Shown here piece after piece: positions 1-6,300 of a stretch of DNA of 7,513 nucleotides. Every line of letters begins with the position of its first letter. Position 1 is the stretch's first letter. Made by a program: the position numbers and the translations under genes. Source of the DNA: Miltoncostaeales bacterium (GTDB lineage Bacteria; Actinomycetota; Thermoleophilia; Miltoncostaeales; Miltoncostaeaceae); assembly GCA_030829765.1 (NCBI GenBank), contig JAUROO010000008.1, forward strand, positions 1 through 7,513. Reading direction: 5' to 3'. Below the pieces are notes generated by a model, which did no database searches, was not told where the DNA came from, and worked only from the letters and a program-made list of their open reading frames with translations.

Positions 1-1112
1 AGGAGGCGCTCGAGGCGAAGCGGCAGCAGGTGGCGGAGCACCTCGCGCGCATCGGGGGCCTCGCGGACGTGGAGGTCCGCGCGGCCGATCCCGCCCTCGA
101 GAGATACGGCTACCGGAACAAGATGGAGTACTCGGCGGCGCCCGGTCCCGACGGGGCACTGCATCTGGGATTCCACCGGCGCGGCCGGTGGGACGAGGTG
201 GTGGACATCGATCCGTGCATGCTCGCGACCGGCGCGGGGAACGTCGCACGCGAGGCCGTGCGCGCCTGGGCCGTGGAGCACGGCATCGCGCCGTATGACC
301 AGCGCGCGCAGGAGGGCTTCCTCCGCCATGTCGTCGTGCGCGAGGGGGTCCTGACCGGTCAGGTGCTGGTCACCGTGGTGACCGCGCCGGGGCCAACGGA
401 CGTCGTGGACGTTCTGGCGGAGCGCCTGCCCGGGTCAGTGCCCGGCCTGGTCGGCATCGTCCACGCGGTCAACGACCGGCCGTCGGAGGTGACCGGCGGG
501 CTGCCCAGCCGGACGGTGTGGGGTCGTGACTGGATCGAGGAGTCGGTCGAGGTGGAGCCCGGCCGCCCCGTGACGCTGCGCCTCTCGGCCGGGTCGTTCT
601 TCCAGACCAACTCGCGGATGACGGGCCATCTCTACCGTCGCGCGGCCGAGGCCGCAGGCCTCACCGGCGGTGAGGTGCTCTACGACCTGTTCGCCGGCGT
701 GGGTAGCATCGGGGTGGCGCTCGGCGCGTTGTCGAAGCATGTCGTGGCGATCGAACTGCTGCCCGAGGCCGTCGAGGACGCACGCGGAAACGCGGAGCGG
801 AACGGCATCGCGAACCACACCGCGCTGGCGGGCGACGTGCGCGTGGTGCTGCGCGAGAATCGCGGTCAGCTGCCCGCACCCGACGTGGCGATCGTGGACC
901 CACCGCGCGCCGGGCTGTCCGGGGGCGCATGCCGGCGCATCCTGGAGCTCGCGCCGCGAACCCTCGTATACGTGTCGTGCCAGCCCGCAACCTTTGCCGA
1001 CAACGCACGCAGGTTCGTCGACGGCGGATACCGGCTGGAGTGGGTGCAGCCGGTGGACATGTTCCCGCAGACGCCCCACATCGAGGCCGTCGCCAGGTTC
1101 ACGCGCACCTAG
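1..1112 (+). CDS. RNA (uracil-C5) methyltransferase, RlmD/RumA family, 5'-truncated
   Basis: S-adenosylmethionine-dependent methyltransferase predicted to make 5-methyluridine in rRNA (or tRNA). The reading frame (first full codon at position 3) is open to the left edge, so the true start and the N-terminal TRAM and early Fe-S cysteines lie outside. The GTG at 30 is internal: the nine codons before it continue the family pattern leading into RIGGL. Numbering from that GTG, visible family marks are YGYRNKMEYS (26-35), Cys63 in DIDPCML (a plausible fourth Fe-S ligand), FFQTN (190-194), the SAM loop LYDLFAGVGSIG (217-228), DPPRAG (290-295), the nucleophile Cys317 in YVSCQPAT, and the C-terminal general-base Glu352 in PHIEAV. 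All catalytic residues are present, so it should be active. Whether the target is 23S rRNA (RlmD/RlmC) or tRNA (TrmA) cannot be decided here. It converges on the UDG-like gene with 15 bp between stops. Confidence 0.93.
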   Translation, partial: EALEAKRQQVAEHLARIGGLADVEVRAADPALERYGYRNKMEYSAAPGPDGALHLGFHRRGRWDEVVDIDPCMLATGAGNVAREAVRAWAVEHGIAPYDQRAQEGFLRHVVVREGVLTGQVLVTVVTAPGPTDVVDVLAERLPGSVPGLVGIVHAVNDRPSEVTGGLPSRTVWGRDWIEESVEVEPGRPVTLRLSAGSFFQTNSRMTGHLYRRAAEAAGLTGGEVLYDLFAGVGSIGVALGALSKHVVAIELLPEAVEDARGNAERNGIANHTALAGDVRVVLRENRGQLPAPDVAIVDPPRAGLSGGACRRILELAPRTLVYVSCQPATFADNARRFVDGGYRLEWVQPVDMFPQTPHIEAVARFTRT

Positions 1113-1123
1113 GCGCCACGCCT
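1111..1123 (+). terminator. Possible short intrinsic terminator after the methyltransferase
   Basis: AGGCG (1111-1115), loop CCA, CGCCT (1119-1123) forms a 5-bp stem that overlaps the TAG stop and is followed by TTCCTCT. The stem is short and the pyrimidine tract is only partly T, so this is a weak candidate. It is the only hairpin seen in the 15-bp convergent gap and would act only on + strand transcripts. Confidence 0.25.
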
Positions 1124-1127
1124 TCCT

Positions 1128-1775
1128 CTACCAGGGGGGCTCGGCCGCGTACCACTCGCCGAGGGAGCGGAAGGCCGCCCAGAACCGGCGCTTGGCGTCC
1201 TGCTCGTCCAGCGAGTCATCGATATCCGGCGTGACAAGCGCCTCGATTGCCGGAGTCCACGCGGTGACCACCCCGTGCTCCACGGGAAGGGGCTCGGCCA
1301 TCGGGACGTCCAGCGCGTCCACGGCGGCGATGGTCCGGTCCCCCATCACCACGAGGATGCGCGGGCGCACGATGCGGATCTCCTCGGCGAGCCACTCCAT
1401 CTCATTGCCGATGGGTGACGAGGGATCGGCATGCGGGCACTTCAGGACCAGCGTCCCGTACAGGGATGAGGGGTCGACCTGCAGGCGCTCGGCGCTCCGG
1501 CGGATCGCCTCGCCCGAGCGCCCGTAGAACGACACGCCCTCCTGCCGCTCGGCGAGCGATGACTGCCACTTCACCAGCATGATGTCGGCGGTGGGCGAGC
1601 CGGATGCCTTCACCGGGAACGTGCCACCCGCCTGGCACCCCGGGCATGCGTCCATGCGCTCCTCGAGGAGGTGCATCTCGCGGATGGCCCGGTCGAGGTA
1701 GGCGTCCTCGATGCGGGGGACCGACGGGCCCTCGCGGGGACTGGGCTCGGGAGTGGCGGGAGACTCTGCGCTCAT
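1128..1775 (-). CDS. Divergent uracil-DNA glycosylase-like protein (family 4-type fold, catalytic motifs lost)
   Basis: A 215-aa protein whose layout follows family 4 (Fe-S) uracil-DNA glycosylases: a CxxC pair (Cys44, Cys47), a beta strand ADIMLV (63-68), SFYGRSG (82-88, matching the usual PFvGraG), LKC (Cys113, matching the vKC strand), and PRILVVMG (138-145). Key positions differ. The water-activating GE-x-PG segment after ADIMLV reads KWQSS, the distal His-Pro motif reads WTPA (Thr174-Pro175), and no fourth cysteine follows Cys113. The start is ATG at 1775 with no convincing Shine-Dalgarno sequence; the first 20 residues are a Pro/Ser/Glu-rich tail. It is the last gene of the minus-strand block, 66 bp after the glycosyltransferase, so it may be co-transcribed or separate. 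Fold membership is fairly sure; glycosylase activity is doubtful, and a nucleic-acid-binding or other role is possible. Confidence 0.72.
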   Translation of the reverse strand: MSAESPATPEPSPREGPSVPRIEDAYLDRAIREMHLLEERMDACPGCQAGGTFPVKASGSPTADIMLVKWQSSLAERQEGVSFYGRSGEAIRRSAERLQVDPSSLYGTLVLKCPHADPSSPIGNEMEWLAEEIRIVRPRILVVMGDRTIAAVDALDVPMAEPLPVEHGVVTAWTPAIEALVTPDIDDSLDEQDAKRRFWAAFRSLGEWYAAEPPW

Positions 1776-1810
1776 CAGCGCCTGTCGTTTCGTCCTCGTG
1801 CCATGGCCTT

Positions 1811-1829
1811 CCTGCCGCCGCGGCGCAGG
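1811..1829 (-). terminator. GC-rich hairpin between the glycosyltransferase and UDG-like genes
   Basis: CCTG (1811-1814) pairs with CAGG (1826-1829). After a one-base bulge at 1815, CGC (1816-1818) pairs with GCG (1823-1825) around a 4-base loop. It starts 13 bp past the glycosyltransferase stop on the minus strand. No T tract follows, so it is either a U-less terminator, an mRNA-processing or stability hairpin that lowers expression of the last gene, or chance in a GC-rich sequence. The rest of the 66-bp gap shows no clear promoter or ribosome-binding site. Confidence 0.25.
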
Positions 1830-1841
1830 GAGCGTTGCAAC

Positions 1842-3659
1842 CTAGGCGTCGTGCTGCGACGCGCGGCGCGAGGAACGTGCGCCGCGAGCGCGACGGCCGC
1901 GTCGGCGCCGCACCGGCCGGGCGTCGCCCAGGGCCGTCATGAACTCCCGCGGACCGGCGAACGACTGCATGAGCATGCCGGCCGTGCCGACATCGGCAGG
2001 CGCGGTGGCGGCGCTGCCCCCGGTCACCACGAGGCCCGCGCGCTGCAGCAGCAGGGCGGCGTCGGTGGCCTGGGCGGCGGGCCGGGCCGGCGTGAGACCC
2101 TCGTGGCAGTCGACCAGTCCGGAGACATCGCGGAGCGCCTCCGCCGGTGGCGCGGTTGCCGAGTCGGGATGCGGAATCAGCGTGAGGCCTCCCTGCGCGC
2201 GCACCCGGCGGAGGGCCTCGTCGAGCGCGAGGCCATCGGGCACGGGCTCCGTGAGGAACAGCCCCACCACCACGCCCTCGCGCGTCTCGACCTCCTGCCC
2301 CACGATCACCTTGAGCGCGTCCGGTGCGAGGCGCAGGACCTCCAGCGCCGGCGCGATGCCGCCGGGTGCCGCCACCGCGATGATGCGCACCTCGCGGTCC
2401 GCCGCGGCCTGCACGATCTCCCGCGGTCCCAGGCCGGAGCCACCGCGCACGCGCAGGTCCGCGAAGACCGGCGCCTCCGTGCCATTGGCCGCTGCCTCGG
2501 CGGGCCGCGCCGCCACGCCCCGGTAGAGGGTCTCCAGATCCGCCGCGACATCATCCCATGTGCGCGCCCGCCCGCGGTGCTCGGCCGCTGCCGACAGCAG
2601 TGCCACGCGGGCGGGGTTGACGAGGCACGAGGTGATGGCATCCGCCCAGGCCTCGGACGTGAACGGCGGCAGTGCGATGCCGGCATCGCCCCCCAGGGCC
2701 TCCTCCACCTCGGGCCCTCGGGCCGCGAGGACGCACATCCCGGCGGCCAGGGCCTCGCGCAACACGGGGGTCGCGGCCTCCTCTGCGGTCGGGAAGAGTG
2801 CGATCCGCCCGAGGCGGAAGGCCTCGCCCCGCGCGGCGGCCCCCGCATCGGGGATCACCGACACACGCTCGCGCAGCGCCTTGGGAACCGCCGCGCGGGT
2901 GCGCTGGGGGGTGCCGGCGGGGCCGATGACGGTGATGGGGCCCGACAGCGCGGGATCGGTGGCGGCGAGTGCCCGCATCACGAACCGCAGGCCGGTCCGG
3001 TCGCGGTCGCGCACCACGACCACCACGCCCGGCGCCGTGGACGGTGGGCCGAACAGGTCCGGGTCGATCCCCTCGGGCACCACCTCATAGGCACCGGGGA
3101 GAATGCCCGCCAGCACGTGGCCCGCGGCGGCCGAAAGGGCGATGCGCAGGTCGGCCTGCGCGAGCGCGCGGTCCACCAGCGGCCGCACGAAGGCCACGCC
3201 CGCGAGCGGGGCAGTGCGGTGGAATGTCACGGCCCGCACGCCCGTGGCGTGCCGGAGCGCGGCGAGGGCCGGCGAGGGGGCCAGCGGCTCATGCAGATGG
3301 GCCACGTCGAAGCCGCCCATTCCGAGCGCGATCTCGAGCCCCGAGGCGGAGTCGATCGGCCCCCCCAGGCGCCGGCCGGGCCCCTTCGCCCCGGAGCGAA
3401 TGGCGCGGGAGGTGGCGACCACGAGCGGGGGTGCGCCAGCGTCGGCGGCAACTGCATCCCGATCGCCGGCCTCCAGGGCCTCGATGCGCCGTCTGCCGGA
3501 ATCCGCGGCAGGTCTCCCCGTGCCCGGGGCGAGGATGGTCACCGCGTGGCCGCGCCGGGCGAGTGCCTCGGCCTCGGCGGCAACGGCGTGCCCCACGTCG
3601 TCCCCCGGGGGGAACGCGTGGGGCGACACCATCGCGATCCTCAGCGGTGAGGTGCTCAC
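1842..3659 (-). CDS. PimA-like GT4 glycosyltransferase fused to a degenerate PHP domain
   Basis: A 605-aa cytosolic or membrane-associated two-part protein. Residues 1-385 form a GT-B glycosyltransferase: an N-terminal RIAMVSPHAFPPG, the helix with GH-A-V-T, an acceptor-side FDVAHLHEPLAPS (117-129) strongly like mycobacterial PimA, VTFH (144-147), VVPEGIDPDLF (193-203), and the EX7E motif Glu294/Glu302 in the donor domain. The donor-phosphate segment normally GR...RKG reads VRDRDRTG (216-223), with Thr222 in place of Lys. Residues 398-582 follow the PHP phosphoesterase pattern (ADL.V, IIAVA, VGQEVET, GLFL.EPVPDGL, LIPHP, DVGTA), but most metal ligands are missing. The C-terminus (581-605) is Arg-rich. 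The start is GTG at 3659, 13 bp after ino1, with a weak GGGA upstream. From context it probably glycosylates an inositol phospholipid. The sugar donor is unknown and the donor site may be impaired. Confidence 0.85.
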   Translation of the reverse strand: MSTSPLRIAMVSPHAFPPGDDVGHAVAAEAEALARRGHAVTILAPGTGRPAADSGRRRIEALEAGDRDAVAADAGAPPLVVATSRAIRSGAKGPGRRLGGPIDSASGLEIALGMGGFDVAHLHEPLAPSPALAALRHATGVRAVTFHRTAPLAGVAFVRPLVDRALAQADLRIALSAAAGHVLAGILPGAYEVVPEGIDPDLFGPPSTAPGVVVVVRDRDRTGLRFVMRALAATDPALSGPITVIGPAGTPQRTRAAVPKALRERVSVIPDAGAAARGEAFRLGRIALFPTAEEAATPVLREALAAGMCVLAARGPEVEEALGGDAGIALPPFTSEAWADAITSCLVNPARVALLSAAAEHRGRARTWDDVAADLETLYRGVAARPAEAAANGTEAPVFADLRVRGGSGLGPREIVQAAADREVRIIAVAAPGGIAPALEVLRLAPDALKVIVGQEVETREGVVVGLFLTEPVPDGLALDEALRRVRAQGGLTLIPHPDSATAPPAEALRDVSGLVDCHEGLTPARPAAQATDAALLLQRAGLVVTGGSAATAPADVGTAGMLMQSFAGPREFMTALGDARPVRRRRGRRARGARSSRRASQHDA

Positions 3660-3672
3660 CGCGTCCCGCGGC

Positions 3673-4767
3673 CTACTTCGGCAGGGCGGCGTCGCTCTCG
3701 CCGCGGATGAATTCCTCGGTCATCTCGCGCGCGACGTCGTCCGGGTGCTGGATGGGCGGGCTCTTCATGAAGTACGCCGACGGTCCCTCGAGGGTGCCCG
3801 AGATGCCGCGGTCCATGGCCAGCTTGCAGCAGCGCACCGCGTCGATCACGACCCCGGCGGAGTTCGGGGAGTCCCACACCTCGAGCTTCAGCTCGATGTT
3901 CAGCGGCACGTCGCCGAATGCCTGACCCTCCAGGCGGATGTGCGCCCACTTGCGGTCGGTGAGCCACGGCACGTAGTCGCTGGGGCCGATGTGGATGTCC
4001 CGCGGATCCATCTCGTAGTCGAGCATCGAGGTGACCGCGTTGGTCTTGCTGATCTTCTTCGACTCCAGGCGCTCGCGCTCGAGCATGTTGAGGAAGTCCG
4101 TGTTGCCGCCGAAGTTCAACTGCGTGGTGTGCTTCAGGCGCACGCCCCGCTCGCGCATGAGCCGCGTCAGCTGCCGGTGCACGATGGTGGCGCCCACCTG
4201 GCTCTTGATGTCGTCGCCCACGATGGGCGCGCCGGCCTCGCGGAAGCGCTGCTGCCAGTAGTGCTCGCGTCCGATGAACACCGGCACGCAGTTCACGAAG
4301 CCGCAGCCGGCGGCAAGGATGTGCTCCACGTACCACTTGGTCGCCTGCTCGGAGCCCACCGGCAGGTAGGACACCACCACGTCGGTCTTGGTGTCCTTGA
4401 GCAGGCCCGTGATGTCGGCGGTCTCGCCGGGCGCCTTCTCGATCACCTCCGAGAGGTACTTGCCCAGCCCGTCGTGGGTCATCCCCCGCTCGACCGTCAC
4501 GCCGGTCGTGGGCACGTCCGAGAACTTCAGCGTGTTGTTGGGCTCGCTGAAGATTGCCGCGGAGAGGTCCGTGCCGACCTTGCGGGAGTCGATGTCGATC
4601 GCCGCCGTGAAGTTGATGTCCTTCACGTGGTAGTCGCCGAGGACCGAGTGCATGAGTCCCGGCACGAAGTCGTCCTTGCCGGCGTCCTTGTAGAACTGAA
4701 CGCCCTGCACGAAGGACGAGGCACAGTTGCCCACGCCGATGATGGCGACGTTGACGGTCTTGCTCAC
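3673..4767 (-). CDS. ino1: myo-Inositol-1-phosphate synthase (actinobacterial type)
   Basis: NAD-dependent cytosolic enzyme (EC 5.5.1.4) that cyclises D-glucose 6-phosphate to 1D-myo-inositol 3-phosphate, the committed step to inositol lipids and mycothiol. The 364-aa protein matches the length of the mycobacterial enzyme. Visible marks are the Rossmann loop GVGNCASS (11-18), SYLPVGSE (133-140), GDDIKSQVGAT (184-194), LNFGGNTDFLNMLE (217-230), the lysine-rich ESKKISKT active-site stretch (235-242), HIGPSDYVPWLTDRKWA (259-275) and EVWDSPNSAGV (296-306). I chose GTG at 4767 because the homologous N-terminus (MSKTVNVAIIGVGN) begins there and GGGGGGA lies 9 nt upstream. The in-frame ATG at 4818 would add 17 Pro/Arg-rich residues and run into the upstream gene. 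It lies 22 bp after the PIP synthase gene and 13 bp before the glycosyltransferase, so an operon is very likely. Confidence 0.96.
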   Translation of the reverse strand: MSKTVNVAIIGVGNCASSFVQGVQFYKDAGKDDFVPGLMHSVLGDYHVKDINFTAAIDIDSRKVGTDLSAAIFSEPNNTLKFSDVPTTGVTVERGMTHDGLGKYLSEVIEKAPGETADITGLLKDTKTDVVVSYLPVGSEQATKWYVEHILAAGCGFVNCVPVFIGREHYWQQRFREAGAPIVGDDIKSQVGATIVHRQLTRLMRERGVRLKHTTQLNFGGNTDFLNMLERERLESKKISKTNAVTSMLDYEMDPRDIHIGPSDYVPWLTDRKWAHIRLEGQAFGDVPLNIELKLEVWDSPNSAGVVIDAVRCCKLAMDRGISGTLEGPSAYFMKSPPIQHPDDVAREMTEEFIRGESDAALPK

Positions 4768-4776
4768 GAGTTCGGG

Positions 4777-4783
4777 TCCCCCC
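4777..4783 (-). promoter_or_regulatory. Ribosome-binding site for ino1 that decides its start
   Basis: On the minus strand GGGGGGA sits 9 nt before GTG 4767, inside the 22-bp gap after the TAA of the PIP synthase gene. It supports the GTG start over the upstream ATG at 4818, which would lie inside the preceding gene. Confidence 0.6.
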
Positions 4784-4789
4784 GGTCGA

Positions 4790-5449
4790 TTAGCTGGCTT
4801 CCGGGGGCCCGTCGGCATCCCGAAGAACGGAGTGTACGTAGAACAGGCGTTGCGCGAAGGTGACGAGGGTGCCCACGGCGAGGATCGTCATGACCACCTC
4901 GATCGTGATTCCCCAGCCGCCGAGGAATAGCGCGGCGCCCACGAGCACGAGGCGCTCGGTCCGGCTGAACAGGCCGCCCTTGTTGGAATCGACCCCAAGC
5001 CCCTCGGCGCGCGCCCGCGTGTAGGACACCAGGAACGACCCGGCGAGCGCCAGGAAGGTCATCGCGACGGCCCAGGTACGGGCCTCGGTGGCCATTGCGA
5101 CGCCGATGCCACCCAGCACGAGGCCCTCGCCCAGGCGGTCCAGGTTGGAGTCGAGGAATGCGCCGAAGCGGGTGGCCTTGCCGCTCATCCGCGCCACGGA
5201 GCCATCGAACATGTCGCTGATGGACCCGACGACGAACACCGCCCCCGCAGCGATCCACCACTCGAAGCCGGCGAGCACCGCCGTCGCGACCGCGAGGACG
5301 AAGCCGAACACCGTGATGGCGTTGGGCGTGACGCCCGCGCGCACGAGCAGTCGCACGAGGGGATCGGCAAAGGACCTGGCGGCGTCTGAGAACTTCTTCC
5401 GGGCTTCCGGGGTGCCGTCGCCCGGTGCGTCGTCGGTCCGTGTGGGAAT
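4790..5449 (-). CDS. pgsA: CDP-alcohol phosphatidyltransferase, probable phosphatidylinositol-phosphate synthase
   Basis: Integral membrane enzyme expected to join inositol 1-phosphate to CDP-diacylglycerol, giving phosphatidylinositol phosphate and CMP. The complete class motif D-x2-D-G-x2-A-R-x8-G-x3-D-x3-D is present (Asp79, Asp82, Asp100 and Asp104 in the 219-aa numbering), with about six hydrophobic segments around it. SYTRARAEGLG followed by GLFSRTERLVLV resembles actinobacterial PgsA1 (PIP synthase) rather than phosphatidylglycerol-phosphate synthases, and the neighbouring ino1 supplies the substrate. Start: the first standard codon is GTG 5356 (188 aa), but it has no Shine-Dalgarno sequence, and homology to the family's N-terminal helix continues upstream (FSDAARSFADPLVRLL). 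No ATG, GTG or TTG occurs in frame there. ATT at 5449 has GAGGAAGG 6 nt before it and gives 219 aa, near the usual family length, so I chose it. Family confidence is high; the ATT start is moderately supported. Confidence 0.88.
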   Translation of the reverse strand: MPTRTDDAPGDGTPEARKKFSDAARSFADPLVRLLVRAGVTPNAITVFGFVLAVATAVLAGFEWWIAAGAVFVVGSISDMFDGSVARMSGKATRFGAFLDSNLDRLGEGLVLGGIGVAMATEARTWAVAMTFLALAGSFLVSYTRARAEGLGVDSNKGGLFSRTERLVLVGAALFLGGWGITIEVVMTILAVGTLVTFAQRLFYVHSVLRDADGPPEAS

Positions 5450-5455
5450 CGGGAA

Positions 5456-5463
5456 CCTTCCTC
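5456..5463 (-). promoter_or_regulatory. Shine-Dalgarno sequence supporting an ATT start for PIP synthase
   Basis: GAGGAAGG on the minus strand, 6 nt before the in-frame ATT at 5449-5447. It is the best ribosome-binding site near the 5' end of this gene; nothing comparable precedes GTG 5356. Confidence 0.5.
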
Positions 5464-5476
5464 GTGGTGGGGGCCG

Positions 5477-5482
5477 TAGGAT
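5477..5482 (+). promoter_or_regulatory. Possible -10 element (TAGGAT) for the FAH-family gene
   Basis: TAGGAT fits TAnnnT and ends 8 nt before ATG 5491, the spacing expected if the transcript begins at the start codon (leaderless), a common arrangement in actinobacteria. No clear -35 is seen. The embedded AGGA could instead be a weak Shine-Dalgarno sequence (9 nt before ATG 5491 or 6 nt before GTG 5488), so the assignment is uncertain. Confidence 0.35.
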
Positions 5483-5483
5483 A
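5478..5483 (-). promoter_or_regulatory. Possible -10 element (TATCCT) for the inositol-lipid operon
   Basis: On the minus strand TATCCT fits TAnnnT and overlaps the plus-strand TAGGAT almost completely. A transcript starting about 7 nt downstream (near 5470) would carry the GAGGAAGG and reach the ATT at 5449 with a leader of about 20 nt. This fits an upstream start for the PIP synthase. The -35 region would fall inside the FAH gene and no good match was seen. Confidence 0.35.
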
Positions 5484-5490
5484 GTCAGTG

Positions 5491-6300
5491 ATGCGCCTCT
5501 GCTCCTTCCGCGCGCCCGACGGTCCGCGCCCCGGTCTGGTGGACGGTGACCGCGTGGTGCCCCTCGCGGCGCCGTCCGCCCGGGAGATCATCGCGGGGGA
5601 GGCCCCCGCAGCTTCAGCCGGTGATGCCCTGCCCCTGACGGCGGTGGTGCTGGAGGCGCCGGTCATTCCCGGGAACGCCTTTGGAATCGGCCTCAACTAC
5701 CGGGCCCATGCCGCGGAGACGGGCAAGGAGCCGCCGTCCGAGCCGGTGCTGTTCGCGAAGATGCGCGGGACCGTGAACCGCCCGTCCGGGCCGGTGATCC
5801 ATCCCGAGTGGACGCGCCGCCTGGACTACGAGGGTGAACTCGGCGTGGTCATCGGCAGGCGTGCACACCGCATTTCCGCCGCCCATGCCCTGGACCATGT
5901 CTTCGGGTACCTGGTGGTGGATGACGTGAGCGCGCGCGACCGGCAGGCATCGGAGCCGCAGTGGATCCGCGCCAAGAGCGGGTGGGGCTTCATGCCGATG
6001 GGCCCCTGGATCACCTCGGCCGATGAGGCCGGCGACCCGCAGGACATGCGCATCCGCACCTGGGTGAACGGCGAACTGCGCCAGGACACCAGTACCGCGG
6101 ACATGATCTTCCCCGTCGCGGAACTCGTCTCGTACGCGTCGCATGTATTCCCCCTCGAGCCGGGTGATCTCATCACCACCGGCACCCCGCAGGGGGTGGG
6201 CGTGGGTATGGACCCCATGCGGTTCCTCGCCCCGGGCGACATCGTGCGGATCGAGATCGACCGCCTCGGGGCGATCGAGCACGAGATCCTGCTGCCATGA
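5491..6300 (+). CDS. Fumarylacetoacetate hydrolase (FAH) family enzyme
   Basis: A soluble, metal-dependent C-C bond hydrolase, decarboxylase or isomerase of the acylpyruvase / HHDD-isomerase type; the exact substrate cannot be read from sequence. From ATG 5491 it has 269 aa: a short N-terminal region (MRLCSFRAPDG, GLVDGDRVVPL), then GLNYRAHAAETG (67-78), PVLFAKMRGTV (85-95), LDYEGELGVVIG (111-122) with divalent-metal ligands Glu114 and Glu116, DDVSARDRQ (144-152) with ligand Asp145, KSGWGFMPMGPWI (162-174), VNGELRQ (192-198) and PGDLITTGTPQGVG (214-227). All core residues are intact and the length is typical of the single-domain family, so it should be active. A GTG lies directly upstream at 5488. 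It is divergent from the inositol-lipid operon, and its stop overlaps the start of the next gene. No aromatic-degradation genes are nearby to fix its role. Confidence 0.93.
   Translation: MRLCSFRAPDGPRPGLVDGDRVVPLAAPSAREIIAGEAPAASAGDALPLTAVVLEAPVIPGNAFGIGLNYRAHAAETGKEPPSEPVLFAKMRGTVNRPSGPVIHPEWTRRLDYEGELGVVIGRRAHRISAAHALDHVFGYLVVDDVSARDRQASEPQWIRAKSGWGFMPMGPWITSADEAGDPQDMRIRTWVNGELRQDTSTADMIFPVAELVSYASHVFPLEPGDLITTGTPQGVGVGMDPMRFLAPGDIVRIEIDRLGAIEHEILLP

Noticed and set aside
1671..3650. Long open frame (659 codons) on the + strand opposite the glycosyltransferase
   Set aside because: The translation is low-complexity His/Arg/Gly-rich with no family resemblance. The minus strand encodes a recognisable GT4-PHP protein, and the open frame is a by-product of high GC at third positions.
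4768..4818. Upstream ATG at 4818 as the ino1 start
   Set aside because: It would overlap the PIP synthase 3' end and add a Pro/Arg-rich peptide not found in the family; GTG 4767 has a ribosome-binding site and the homologous N-terminus.
3103..4863. Long open frame (586 codons) on the + strand opposite ino1
   Set aside because: Antisense shadow of a highly conserved inositol-phosphate synthase; the translation has no domain pattern and spans two genes of the opposite strand.
4764..5696. 310-codon minus-strand frame overlapping the PIP synthase and FAH genes
   Set aside because: It is an alternative frame of the PIP synthase region, Arg/Gly-rich, lacking any recognisable motif, and it crosses the divergent control region into the FAH gene.
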